From the NCBI RefSeq assembly GCF_012489685.1, contig NC_080044.1, positions 25,400,369 through 25,464,368 on the forward strand: DNA of 64,000 bases. The letters are read 5' to 3'. A model generated the notes under the pieces. It worked only from the letters and a program-made list of their open reading frames with translations. It made no database searches and was not told the origin of the DNA. The DNA is from Lotus japonicus. Its lineage: Eukaryota > Streptophyta > Magnoliopsida > Fabales > Fabaceae. Of this stretch, positions 33,385 through 45,173 are shown one piece after another; position 1 is the stretch's first letter, and each line of letters opens with the position of its first letter. A program made the translations under genes and the position numbers.

Positions 33385-34620
33385 AAACACAGAATGTTAA
33401 GTCATGAGTAAGTGTAAGATAACTGCACACATACCCTAAATTCGAGTGACCTTAATCTCGACCTTGCACCACCAAAATCCCCATGATTCTAGTCACAAAA
33501 ACATTCTTCTTCCTTTTCCTTCCTCATTTTCTTTCCTTTTCCTTCTTTGTTGTGCGGCACACCCATACCACCAATTAATTCTCAGATATATCCACATATC
33601 CAGTAGATTAGGAAAAAAATTTACTCTTATATTTTAAAGATTCTGACCTTTATGGAGAGCATATGCACAATCTCATGGCAAAAAAAAGTCATGCGGCTGC
33701 AACATCTTTTAGTTTGTTTACGTTTAGTTTACTGCTTCTTAAATTTTAATTTATGGTTAAACTAATCTGTTTAGACTATCTTTGGCACGGATTGTCAATC
33801 ACTACCCTAAATGTGTTGAACTTTTAATAACTTGCTTGACATGTGCACAAGCAAGGGGATGTTATGATGTTTCTGGCTACTACAACTTTGGAGTACGAGT
33901 TTCTTGATCTTCTACTTACAACTTGAACACTTTTTTTACCAGTTTTTATCGTTTGTCATCTTTTCAATCTACAACCTTTAATTGTTAATTAAGATTGTCG
34001 GTTGAAAAGATGACAAAAGCATAAAACATGTAAATAAAGTTGTCAAATTGTAAGTAGAATATCAAGATAATAATACTCCAAAGTTGCAGTATTCAGGCAA
34101 CATCATACCACCCTCTCGCTTGTGACATGCCAATCAAATCAGTGCAAACTCCGCCCATTTAGGGTAGTGATTGACAACTCGTGACAAAGAATCTCAACAG
34201 AGTAGTTCAAAGTATCAAAATTTGAGAAACAGTAAACTAAGTGGTAATAAAAAAATTAAAGGTGATATTGAATAAAATAACAACAGTCCTAAGATGTTGC
34301 GACAACATGAACTTTTTGCCATGAGATTTTGCAGATCCTCATAATAAAGATTAGCAAGCTTTAAAAAATAAGAGAAGGTTTTTACTAATCTATTGGATAT
34401 GTGGATGTCCCAGAGAATTTTTCGGTAGGTCGGGTGCGTCTCACAATAGAGAAGAAAAATGAAAGAAAATGAAGAAGGAGAAGGAAAAAGATGGTCGTGG
34501 TGATCAAGATCAGGTTGGTTCATGTGGTGCTAGGTTGAGATTGTGGAGGCTTGACTTGAGGGACCTAGTTTCATTATCTTACAGTTACTCATAACATAAC
34601 AAGTTGTATTGTAAAGCTAA
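33385..34620. repeat. Long inverted repeat (~1.2 kb, near-zero loop)
   Basis: The left arm (33385-33980) and right arm (33995-34620) are imperfect inverse copies along their whole length. Matching words include ATCCACATATCCARTAGATTAG, TCTCATGGCAAAAA, GTCAATCACTACCCTAAATG, ACAACTTTGGAGTA and TTGTCATCTTTTCAA. The centre is near 33985. It could be a fold-back transposon or an inverted duplication. A transcript would form a long hairpin. No protein is encoded. Confidence 0.8.
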
Positions 34621-36430
34621 TTTTCTTAACTATCATGCGATTTAATGATATAATTGAAAGGATGATAATTAAATGTAATATAAAAAGCATTATTAATTGG
34701 TGTCTAATTTAATAAAAATATTGGACCACATTAGCTAGGGTTAGTTAACTCATCTTTTGCTGGAATGAAAAAAAAAATTAGACAACCTCATGTTCATCTT
34801 GAAATATAAAATTGGTCATGTTAAGGGATGATTCAGTAAAAAAAATTCAAGCATGAAAATTAGATCTAAAATATATTCATAGGTAGTAGATCCTTTATAT
34901 CTAAGGATATTAACAAATTAACTGTTGTTGGAGTATGTCCCTGAAACAACCTGGTGATATAAAAATTTCATTTGAATTTTCATGAAATTATTCTCAATAA
35001 AATATGATTGGAGAAAAGAATACACGTACCACAACGTCCTTCATATATTTTTTATGAAAGAAAAAGATTTATATTAGATGATGAATATGTCAAGAATACA
35101 CAGATCTTCTCAAAGAGGAAGATAAATCACCCAAAAAGAAAACAATCCGCGAAAAATCCAATACATAAACCCATCTAATCGAAACCCACAAAGGATAAAC
35201 ACCAACTCATAAAATAAAATAAAAAAACACCCAAAGCAGCACCAACCATGACAAAAAAAATACTCATAGATATATTTGTTCTTAAAATGTGAATTTAGTA
35301 GATTCTATTAATCACCAAATTCAAAGAGAAAAAGTAATGTTCATATATTTACTGTTTTATTTATCTATCAAAACTCATCTTCACTCTGAAATAATTGATG
35401 ATGATAAAAGACTAAAACTTTATAAACAATTTCAGTTCCTCCATTTCAATCTTTGAAGGATCAATGGAGGTGGAGAGAAAAACGAGTAGAAGGTGAAGGA
35501 GAAGATACAAGATGGTGAAAGAAATGAGAGAAATGGTTTATAAATAGGAGATGTGGGAGAAAACTTATGGAAATTGAGATTTAAAAATATTAAATATTAA
35601 TATTAATTATTTTTAATTATAAATTCTATTAATTAATGCTATAGAAAAATAACAGTTTTCAGTGCGAATAAAAAACTATATTTTCTTAATATACTCAATG
35701 ATAAAAATTAATAAAGTATAATATCATCATCCATATCAAATAAAAATGACAAATCTCTTCAAATAGTATTTTTCTAAATTATTAATTTTACATTTTTTAT
35801 GGTAACTTTAATAATTTGAATAACTTTTTTTCTATTACAAGAGGAAAATGAATTTGAATAATTTTACATAAATTTAACAAATTATAGTATATTTTAATAA
35901 ATAAATTGATAGATTTTAGTTGACTTGACTTGAAGAACCATCAACACAGAATTAATTAAAATTTAATTTCAAATTTTTTTATATATTTAATAATATTAAT
36001 TGTGAAAATTATTAAATATTAAAATTTATATTAAGATAACTTTTTATTTAAACAATTAGAAATAAAAATAATTTATTGATAAGTTTAATTACAATGCGTT
36101 GACAGTCTTCGCACACTAGTATAAAAAAGTGTGAAAACAAATTGACGCAATTGTCAAATTATAATATATTAATTTTTCATGAAAAAATTAAATTTAAAAT
36201 TAAAAATATTAAATAGAAAAATAGAGAGATATGACATGACTGGATGTATGCGTAAACCACTTTACATTCTCCGTGCACATAAAATAAATCTTTTATTAAT
36301 TTAACGAAATATTAATGATATTTAATTAATAGTTAATATTTAGAAAGTTGTTTAAATTAATTTAATATTTTTCATATTCTTAAACATTTAAATATAATTG
36401 AAATGTAATGAATTAACACATGAAAGGGGG
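34621..36430. other. AT-rich intergenic DNA
   Basis: Very AT-rich (35580-36400 especially). No gene, RNA or well-bounded repeat recognised. Confidence 0.45.
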
Positions 36431-36476
36431 TGTTTGAATTGTGTTGTTCTAAAACTTTGGTTTTTCCAATGATTAT

Positions 36477-38221
36477 TGAAATTCTAGCAACCGTAGGACA
36501 GATGTTCTACCATATGTCTAAAACATCTTGTACAACATAGCACAGATAACAATGTTCTGATATGCAAGTAATTAATGAACAGAAATAACAAAATCAACAC
36601 AAGAGATTGGTAACCCAGTTCGGTGCAATATCACCTACGTCTGAAGGGTTTTCACCTGAGAAAGATAATCCACTATTATAAAGAAACAAGTACACAAAAG
36701 GTCTTAACTGAACAACCCCTATTCACTGCCTTTTCTACCTAAATCTACCTGTGATTTATTACTTAGACCTCTGCCTAAGTATGAGAGCCCCTCTCACTTT
36801 CTCACACACAGTCACTGCCACAGTGATTGATCTCTTACACAAGAGTAAAGAAAGATCTCAAGATCAAACAACAAAAACAACAACTCTCAACTTAACACAA
36901 GAACATAAAGCTGGTGAGAGAACACACAGTATGAACTCAGTATAAACCCTAATCACACACACGAAGCACACCTAGCAACTAGGTCTTGGGCCTTCAGAAG
37001 TAGCAGTCCTTCAGAAATTGTTCCACTTAAATCAGTAATAAATCTGCAGCAAATCTTGAGTTACAGATAAAGACTTCCACAAATAACTTTAAATCAAATC
37101 CACTGAACAAGATTTGATTACACTTTATATATTCCTTGAGCGGCGCATGGAAGCTTCCATAACAACCCTAACTTGATTACCACGTAATCCAAAGCTTCAC
37201 AATTAGATCAGCCAAGCACACAGTATGTTGTTCTTGTGGTTGTCTTGCATTTTGTCAAAAACAACCTGATATCAAAGAAGATGTTGTGCCATCTGCGTAT
37301 GTGTAGCACATGACATTAGTCTCATACTTGGAGTGCTTATGTGTGCCCTGGAAAATCTGATGAAGATTTGTTTTGTGCTTACTTGCGGTTTAAGTAGCTG
37401 TATCTAGGTTTCATTTATTGTGGGCTGGTTTATTTGTTGAGATAATCTCTGATTGAAGATTTGTCTCTATTTTTTTTATGGTTGATTGATTTGTAACGCA
37501 ATCATAATTTTGGAAGATTGCATTTGGATTTGTTGTTGTTGGACTATTTGCTTCAGCCTTTGCAAACCCTAGTGCCGCTGCTGAAGTATATATATATATA
37601 TGAAGACCTAAAACGTGAAGACTACTGATGGTTTGAGAGAAAAGATCAAGTGTTTTAGGATTTTTGTTTGTCTTAGTCCTTGTTTTGTTGTGAACAAACC
37701 TTGCTCATTGATTCTATAAGGCAAGGTTATGTTCTATGTTATTTGAATGTTAAAACTCTAATCGTTGTTTGTTCTTACCAATCATTGTGGCAGTGATTGA
37801 GAGAAAGTGAGAAAGACTCGCATACTTAGTGGGAAATACTAAGTAAAAATACACTGGGTAGATTAGGAAGAGAACTATGAGCTAAGTGTTTATGAGTGTC
37901 TGTAGTTCCTATATCTTGAGATAGTTGATTCCCTTTCTTTGGTGAAAACCCTCTAGACGTAGGTGAAGTTTCACCGAACTGGGTTAACAACTCTTGTGTT
38001 GTGTTTGTTATGCTTTTAAGTTTTGTTGTTGTTTATTGTTGATCGATAGTCGAGCTTATTGTTCCAGCATCGCGTAGGACATCAGTCTTAAGGGAACTAG
38101 AATTTCACAGTACGTTTCCTAGGGACAAATGTCACAGCAAGATGTTACAACATCTTGTCCTACATCTTGACACACATCATACATTAGCTAAAATATAGAC
38201 AACCATAACAAAGAAACAACA
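36477..38221 (-). mobile_element. Outer solo LTR (copia, SIRE-like), interrupted
   Basis: A minus-strand LTR of about 858 bp lies in two pieces (36477-37225 and 38113-38221), flanked by a perfect ATTAT duplication (36472-36476 and 38222-38226). It starts TGTTGTTTC and ends TAGAATTTCA on the minus strand and carries the family motif CCGAACTGGGTTA. No internal region is attached, so it is a solo LTR. Another solo LTR sits inside it. Confidence 0.75.
37226..38107 (+). mobile_element. Inner solo LTR (copia, SIRE-like)
   Basis: 882 bp from TGTTGTTCTTGTGG to AGAATTTCA, flanked by a perfect CAGTA duplication (37221-37225 and 38108-38112). It has the same length and family as the LTRs of the gag-only element at 6926-11112. 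It lies in the opposite orientation inside the outer solo LTR. It includes a short TATATATATA run near 37589-37600 that may be the promoter. Confidence 0.88.
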
Positions 38222-38530
38222 ATTATTAGTTTTAGAAACTTCTTCACAAACGTTTAGTGCAGCGGATAAAAGAGTAGAATTGTAAATGATAGACACATAA
38301 GCTTGTTATCCTAGTTCACCCCTAAACGATGAGGTTCGTCTAATCATTGGCTATACCAAGATTTCAATATGCAAGTATCAAGTACTTCTCCTACAAATAT
38401 TCTCCAGGACTTCTCCTACAAGTATTATCAAGGACTTCTCCTACAAGTATTATCAAGGACTTCTCATAAATAATTTTTTCAAGATAGTTTTCTTCTACAT
38501 GATTCTCCTCTTACATGAGTGATAGTAGAT

Positions 38531-39119
38531 GTCACGCCCCGACTTTCAGGGGTCACAATAGTAACATTTCTGAAATAAATATACGACCTATTTTCATAAG
38601 TAGTTCGCAAACGCGGATTTTTTTTTTCTTTTCAAAGCATTTCTAAAACATGTCATGCATATTCTCAACTGTAAATAAATTTACATCCAGTTTTGAACAA
38701 GGAAAGTACCAGAAGGTAACAACTAATGAAAACAACTTACAAAACATAACAAATAGAATCAGATTCAACAAGAGTGAAGATTCACAAGACTAAGACTGGG
38801 GTTAGAAATTGTCACTTATCAATTGTTGAGCATGTAAATGCATTTCAAGTCAATGAACATTGAAGATCTCTGAGAACATAAAAAAATGTTGAAGGTGCTT
38901 TTGTGGCTCATATCAAAAGAAGAACTAATGGCTACATAAGTTCTTTCAAATAACCACTTGGTGGAAAGAGAGAAAAAAAGGACGAAAAGAGAACAAATGA
39001 TGAGGTTGGAAAGGAAAGTATCCAATCTACCCTGATTGTAAGAAGACCAATCATACAAAAAATTGTTGTTGGTTCACAAAAGTGAAATGTAAGGGTCGTA
39101 ATTAGGTTGTACTTGCAGA
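38531..39119 (+). repeat. Ty3-like LTR start, then unassigned DNA
   Basis: TGTCACGCCCCGACTTTC at 38532 is typical of the start of chromovirus-type LTRs, and the next ~270 bp could be LTR. No primer site or coding region follows. The rest, up to 39119, is unassigned. Confidence 0.35.
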
Positions 39120-39796
39120 GAAATAGTCGTAAAGGTGATATTGTTTTTGTGGCAAGCCCGTAATGGTTGTAAAGCTACTCGAGTAAATTTATATCAGCAT
39201 GGAATCATGATTGCAGGTGGAGGACAAAATCGGTGGAGCTTCTTGTTCTGCATTTCCTTCAGGTTTGGCCTATGTGGAGGTTGGTTGTGGGTGGTGCCTA
39301 GTTCCATTGATGTGTTGCTAAGTTGTTGGAATGGTTTGAGGATGATGACTGATAAGGTAATTTGGGAGCATATTTTGTATTCTATGTTATGGTATGTGTC
39401 GGTGCATAGGAATGACGTGATTTTCAATCATAAGCCTTTTAGTTCCCAAAAAGTCTGGGACCATGTGTTCTTGACAGTATATTGGTGGGTGAAGGCTGTA
39501 TGGTAGGGGTGTCCGCACAGTGCTTTCCAGTTTGCTCAAAACTTTGAAAACATTAAGGTGCAAGTTGATGCAAACGTAAGGCACACGGTTGAGTTGGTCT
39601 CTGCCAGAAGGTATTGTAATGTGTGGATGGTGCAGCAAGATGACAACCTGGTGTTGCTGGCATTGGCAGGGTGTGATAGGGAGGTGCCACTTTGGTGGTT
39701 TGCGATCTTGTAAACAATTTACCTAGATGAGAGGGTTTTCTCTCATATGTGTCTTTATAGTTGTTCAATAAATTATTTAGTTTCCAAAAAAAAAAA
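39120..39796 (+). mobile_element. 5'-truncated LINE 3' end with poly(A)
   Basis: The plus strand opens inside the zf-RVT region (VILFLWQAR at 39133-39160, then TRVNLYQHGI), continues with LHRNDVIFN-like and WWVKA patches typical of plant L1 ORF2 ends, and finishes with a non-coding tail and A11 at 39786-39796. One TAG interrupts the frame at 39504-39506. It is a dead copy. Confidence 0.65.
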
Positions 39797-39984
39797 CAAA
39801 GCAAACCAACAAGGACAACTAAGCTACAATAAGATGAAGAAAGTGACTAAGATGGACGTTGAGTTGAGTGTGGAAGAGAGAAACTAGTTCTTTTTTGGGG
39901 TGTTCTTGGTAATGGTAGCAATCGGCACATTGTATCTAATTGTGATGTTGCAGAAAGTTGTGACCTTCAAGGTTCTCGAGTATT

Positions 39985-40115
39985 TTGTGCGGTGGAGGGG
40001 GAGAGGAGGAGGTGGGTGGGAAGGGTATGGGGTGGGGGAGGTTGGGCAGAGGTGGAAAAGAGAGAGGGGGTGGGAGAGGGGGAGGGGGAATGGGAATGGG
40101 TTTATGGGGGACAGA
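39985..40115 (+). repeat. G-rich purine tract
   Basis: A dense series of GGGG/GGGGG runs (for example GAGAGGGGGAGGGGGAATGG near 40073) with G-quadruplex potential on the plus strand. No gene is supported; open frames here are compositional. Confidence 0.6.
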
Positions 40116-40457
40116 ATGAGATAAGTCCACATGTGCTCCATTTATCTTGTTACAGGAAATAAAAAATTCTAAAATAAGCTACATGGCACGCTCACGTGGA
40201 CTTCTGTCTCTTTTGGATGAAAAAAACTAATGTTAGGGACTAAAAATAAAAAGTCACAATTTTTTAAGGGCAAATAAAAAATACCAGGATTAAATTGGAA
40301 ATGAGATATATTATAGGAACCAACAACTTATTTAAGCCTACAATTAAATATAAATTCATAAAAATATCAAATATATACCGTAATATAATAATTCTAAAGG
40401 ACAAACTTGACACATCAACTATCTAATTAGTATTATTTTTCCACATCTAGTTATTTA

Positions 40458-41582
40458 GGCCCGTTCGGAGTGATTTTTGGTTTTATGTTTTGAATTTTTA
40501 AAAACTAAAACTAATTTTCAATTTTATAAATCTAGTTTTTGTTTTTTTTTGCGATTTTGAGTTTTAATAAACTTGTTGTCAACTTATAAATTTACAATTG
40601 TCACAGCAATTATCAACTTTTCACGACAATAGGTGGTAGCGGGTAGGAGGGGCTAGATAGCAGCTGTTGTAGAGTTTCGATGTTACCTAACGACGGTGAT
40701 AGTGTCAGTTGTGATGGTGGCAGCAGTGATAGTGGTGGTGGACGTGGTGGTAGTGGCTGTGTTGGGTGGTGACGCCAGTGGAGGTGGTAGTGCCAACGTC
40801 GGTGATGGTGCCAACGTTGATGGTGGTGGTGGTAACGGTGGAGGTGGTTGTAGTGGCAATAAAGGTGTGGCGGAAGAGGAGGTGTTACCTGGTGGTCGTG
40901 ATGATGAGGGTGGTGGCAGCGACGTGGTGTTTGTGGTAGTGACGATTGTGGTGGTGGTTGCAGTGGGCTCGGTGGTGGTGGTGGTGGTGGTGGTGGAGGT
41001 GGAAGTGGTGGTGGTGGAGGTGGAAGTGGTGGTGTTGAGAGTGGTGGTGGTAGTGGCAGCGGTGGTGACGGTGGAGGCGCATGTGATAGTGGTGAATGGT
41101 GGTGGAAGCAGTCGTATTGGTGGTTTTGGAGGGTTGCGGTGGTAGTGGCAGCAGTAGTGGTAGTGACGACGGTGGAGGTGGTGGTGGCGTAGATGATTGT
41201 GGTGAAGGGTAGTGGAGGCGGTGGTAGTAGCGGTGAAAGGTGGTGGTGGCAGCGGTGGCATAGTTGGAGGATTCGTGTGGAGGTGGTGGCAGCGGTGGCA
41301 TAGTTGGAGGATGCGTCTGGAGGTGGTGGTGGCGATGGTGGTGGCGGTGAAGATTGGTGTGTTGGCGTTGGTGGAGGTGGTAATGATGATTAAGTTACAT
41401 GTGAATGAAACTAAAAACTATACTCACAAAATCATATTTTGTGGTTTTGAAAAATAGGCTAAAACGATTTTGAAAATCAATAAAATCTCACTTCAACTCC
41501 AATATTGCCGAACACATTTTGTTTTCAAATTTACATTTGAAAATTAAAAAGTGAAAAACTGGCAACCACCCCGAACGAGGCC
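40458..41582. mobile_element. Harbinger/Tourist-like element with minisatellite core
   Basis: The ends GGCCCGTTCGG and (minus) GGCCTCGTTCGG are flanked by TTA on both sides (40455-40457 and 41583-41585). Sub-terminal AT-rich arms are partly inverted. The middle is the GGT-rich array at 40690-41395 and no transposase is present. Length 1125 bp. Confidence 0.7.
40690..41395 (+). repeat. GGT/GTGGTG-rich minisatellite
   Basis: About 700 bp of imperfect GGTGGT, GTGGCAGCGG and GGTGGAGGTGG units, with a longer repeated block GAGGTGGTGGCAGCGGTGG (41232-41300). Open frames on both strands here (V/G-rich and T/P/H-rich) are products of the repeat. Confidence 0.85.
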
Positions 41583-41869
41583 TTACTATATGTTTATGTT
41601 TCTTATTCTTATGTTTTGATTTTTAAATTGAGATACTTCAACTATCTAATTAAGCAATGATTAGCATTTTTATTCTTATTTTGTGCAAAATAAAATTTTG
41701 AAATTCTTAAACAATGAATGAAGGATGCTGATTGATAGCTTGAATGATTATTAGATGAAACAAACGAATGAAATTATGTCTTTTATTTTTTTGTGATTTT
41801 GTCCTCTTTTGATTTTTTTTAGTCAATAGCTTGTTAATCTTTTGTATGAATGTACCTGTACTATATAGC

Positions 41870-43690
41870 AATGCTCACTAATGAATTAAGTTTCACACAC
41901 TTCAGAGGAGATAGAGTGAGAGAAGAGATATAGGAAGAAAAGAAAGAAAAGATAAATGATGTAATTAGTAATATAGAGAAAAATAATCATGAAAAAAAAA
42001 TGTAAAAGAAATTGAAAGTGTCATTGAATCATAACCCAGAACTAGTAGACATCTAACTTTGCAAGATGTAAAGGAAATTGAAAGTGTCACATATCCAACA
42101 AAGATGAATATAACACAATACCATAATCAATGCTAAATTTGTATCTCAGCTTTCTAATTGTAAACAAGAAACTTTCCTAACTGAAAGCATGCTATACATA
42201 ATAATACAACCACTAAAGGCCAAAATTTGTTGGTGCCATAACACTAGCAGAAATAAGCAACTCTGGTTGAATACCCTTTCCCTTATCCAGAGTTGAAGGC
42301 TGATCATAATGACCAATAAAAATCTGAAAACCATTGTGACCCTTTTCCTTAGACTGAGTTTTTGCCCTGTTTGCTTGACCAATAACTGAGAAAGTCTTGT
42401 TGCAAATTTGACCCTGTTCATATTCTTCTACTGCAGTAGCTTTTATTCCACCCACTTGCACTGGTGTGTTGTTACCATAATGATGCTGCAGCTGATATGG
42501 GGCTGGTAAATTAGACCCAAATTTATAATTTTTTCTGCCATCAGAATCTCCAAAATTGGACTGAAATGAGCCCTTCTCATTACCCACCACCATGGCCAGT
42601 GATTTCTCCTCGATTCTACGCTTCTTGGTTGATGGTGGCACCAAATCAACATGATCACTAGCAACTTCATCTCCAAGATTCCTCCCTTTTGACATCAACA
42701 TGAGTGTGTATGCAGCTTCTTGCATCAGTGAATCAACTTGAAACCCTTGTTCCAAAACCTTGTCCCTTCTGCGGCTTCTTTTACCAGTTGGGCTCTGTCC
42801 CCAAAGAGATTCAGAAGAATCGAAGGATGTTGGGGTTTCAATCCCCTTCCTCACACTTTCAGGGTGAACCCTCACGTGACCAAACAAGGACTTGTCGGAA
42901 GAGAATGTTTTGCAGCAAATGTAACAAGATGAGACTTTTCTATTTCTAACCTTGTGATGATCTTGATGTTTGGAAACGGAGTGCATTCTCATGTGTCCAC
43001 CCAGAGATTTTGCAGAGGTAAAGCCTTGATTGCAAACATGGCACAAGAAAGATTGCACATTGTTGATGTTGTTGGGTGCTGCTTTTGGAGAAGGACCTTT
43101 GATCTTGATGCGTAATCCTAATCCCTGTGAAACATTAGCACTCTGGTTGCTGTTGCTGTTGGTGTTGTTGTCTCCAGTAATTTGAGACCTTTGGTTTTGC
43201 AAATCGCTACCACCATGATCGTTGTTGTTCTTGTGATGCCATGTCCATGTGGAAGGCCAGTGCAACAGAGAATTGTTATCTTTCTCCATTGGAGATTTCG
43301 GTTGAATGATATGAACTTTCTTGATTATTAGAGTTGATGGGAAACGATCCAAGAGCCTCAGATCAAAGATTGGTTAACTTGGCCACCAAGACTGTCACTC
43401 AATTTCTCTACTCTGAAGAAGAGAAGAAATATGAAGCTTATAACATCGGTGAAGGAAATCAGAAAGAAAATTAGAATCAAATCAAATCAAATCTTCTCAA
43501 AATGAAATTACCGAAGGCATTTAACGGATACTATGTAAACATAAATATTAAACTGAATTTTTTAAAAATTAATTTAATTGCTCAAAAATAATTTTATTGA
43601 TGATAATTATATTCACATAAATTTTAAGGGGATTGATAATGTTCTATTATCTTTGACACTATTACAAAATTGATTTAATGTTTTTTTGGG
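41870..43690 (-). repeat. Right arm of zinc-finger inverted duplication
   Basis: The inverse counterpart of 30050-32160. It contains the intact gene and shares its 5' and 3' flanks. Confidence 0.85.
42213..43289 (-). CDS. Plant C2H2 zinc-finger protein (two fingers)
   Basis: A single-exon 358-residue protein. Finger 1 (residues 83-103, CHVCNQGF...SLGGHMRMH) and finger 2 (122-142, CYICCKTF...SLFGHVRVH) have C-x2-C-x12-H-x3-H spacing and the plant-type SLGGH helix. Basic nuclear signals follow (GKRSRRRDK, TKKRRIEEK). The N-terminus is N/H/Q-rich and the C-terminus ends LISASVMAPTNFGL. I chose the ATG at 43289 (MEKDNN) because the paralogue has an equivalent ATG (MAEDNN); the frame is open 21 codons further up. 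It is probably a nuclear DNA-binding regulator of the ZAT-like type; targets are unknown and no EAR motif is evident. Its inverted paralogue at 30486 is broken. Confidence 0.85.
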   Translation of the reverse strand: MEKDNNSLLHWPSTWTWHHKNNNDHGGSDLQNQRSQITGDNNTNSNSNQSANVSQGLGLRIKIKGPSPKAAPNNINNVQSFLCHVCNQGFTSAKSLGGHMRMHSVSKHQDHHKVRNRKVSSCYICCKTFSSDKSLFGHVRVHPESVRKGIETPTSFDSSESLWGQSPTGKRSRRRDKVLEQGFQVDSLMQEAAYTLMLMSKGRNLGDEVASDHVDLVPPSTKKRRIEEKSLAMVVGNEKGSFQSNFGDSDGRKNYKFGSNLPAPYQLQHHYGNNTPVQVGGIKATAVEEYEQGQICNKTFSVIGQANRAKTQSKEKGHNGFQIFIGHYDQPSTLDKGKGIQPELLISASVMAPTNFGL

Positions 43691-43833
43691 TTGCGTTGAC
43701 ACAGCCGCCGGCTCGAGGTTTTGAGTTTAACTCACCTCCTAGTAAGTTGAGGGTTCAAACCCATTGGGTTCAAAAATATCCAAGCGGTTGTTTCGAGTTA
43801 CTTCTTTTCCGTTCTACCATTTTTATAAGATAA

Positions 43834-43984
43834 GAGTTGTGCTATAAAGCACAAAACTTTTATGCACGAGCACAACAAACCCTCTTGTTTAATTGTTTGA
43901 AAAATGTGATTTGTAATTTTCAAATAATTAAACAACAGGGTGTGATGTGCTCGTTTATGAAAGCTTAGCACAACTCTTGTGAAA
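43834..43984. mobile_element. Fold-back MITE
   Basis: About 150 bp that is almost entirely self-complementary: AGAGTTGTGCT...GAGCACAACA...TTGTTTAATTGTTTGAAAA faces its inverse. It would form one long hairpin. The target duplication is unclear. Confidence 0.7.
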
Positions 43985-45173
43985 AAAAGTTAATTTAAGT
44001 ATGATTTAATTTTATTTAATATGTGCACTAATGAAACATATCATAACATGAAGAAGACACATGCACTTATGAGAATGAAAAGTATCATGTGGTTTCCCTC
44101 GAAATTAAGAATAAGAATTTGAATTTATTATATTTTTTTTGTTACAAGAGGGAAATAATTTAAATTTATTATATAATTTGGACTAATTAGGGTGAACTCA
44201 AAAAAAATTATAGCTTATTTAATTAATTAATATTAATGTCTTTGGCACAATTTTCTTCATTGAAATTTAGTTAATAACTGTCATGTAATGCATCAGATAA
44301 TACTTTTTAAAATATCCAAAATTAAAATTTTATAATAAAGTAATATTTTAAATATGGTTTTATTGTAGATTTAAAATGAAATAAATACCCTTTGAAATAA
44401 AAACAAAATTTAATGTAACACCTTTACAATTCGAACTGTGACTCAGGGTGATGACTCTTTGGGCTGGAAGGGAACGCATCATGAGTATTTTACCTCAAGT
44501 TTTGGTTATGCTTAGATTGCTGGTGATGGTCCTATGCTTAGATTGCGGATGATGGCAAACCAATCCAGGATTTGGAAAAAAAATGGAAAGTGTTGTGCAC
44601 GGGCGATAGTTTGCTTCTTTTTGTGGCTAGTTAGGCGGAATGCTCTCCCAACAAATAAGAGGCAACACCATTGTAACCTTGCTGAGATTAGCGGCGACAC
44701 CATTTTAACCTTGCTCAGAGTGTAGCCTGCAGTAGGTGTGGTAAATTTGTATACACATACTGATAGATCATATTATTATTATTACACCATTGTAACCTTA
44801 CGGGTATGTATACACATACTGATAGATCTGGTAAATCAAAAGTCTGTAACAGGAAAATAACATTTACCCAAGGCATAAAATAACTAAGTCATTACTAGCT
44901 TTAAATCATCGTTACATCTTGGCTATCATATTGTTAACTAGGTAACTATAGTTAGAAAAGGGAAAAGTCTTAAAGTTGAAAATGCCATAAACTAAGATAC
45001 CAAGTAATACTACGAAATTTCCAGCAGGCATCATCTCCCCTGTCAGATCCTCAAATACCCTTGAAAGCTATACTAGCCTCAGAATCATTGGCAATGCCTC
45101 ACTATCTTATCAGAAAAATATCATGAAGTAAAATAAAAATATGACTGAATAGCACTGATTATATGTCCAGGTA
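43985..45173. other. Intergenic DNA downstream of the TTM gene and of the C2H2 flank
   Basis: AT-rich to 44400. Small local duplications follow (ATGCTTAGATTGC at 44508 and 44533; TGTATACACATACTGATAGATC at 44748 and 44807). No gene is seen. The part near 45000-45173 should be the TTM 3' UTR. Confidence 0.4.

Larger units (their letters stand above)
36431..38530. repeat. Older repeat hosting the nested solo LTRs
   Basis: Flanks at 36424-36476 (AAAGGGGGTGTTTGAATTG) and 38227-38530 look like another LTR-type repeat (CTAGTTCACCCC at 38310-38321). 38381-38465 is a 25-bp tandem array (AGGACTTCTCCTACAAGTAT core, about 3.4 copies). The family and ends are uncertain. Confidence 0.4.

Noticed and set aside
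40683..41301. Long T/P/H-rich and V/G-rich open frames on both strands
   Set aside because: They arise from the GGT/ACC repeat array; no domain, no codon-like structure, and both strands are equally open.
43690..43825. Second SINE-like module (GGGTTCAAACCCATTGG)
   Set aside because: Box B resemblance only; no convincing box A or ends.
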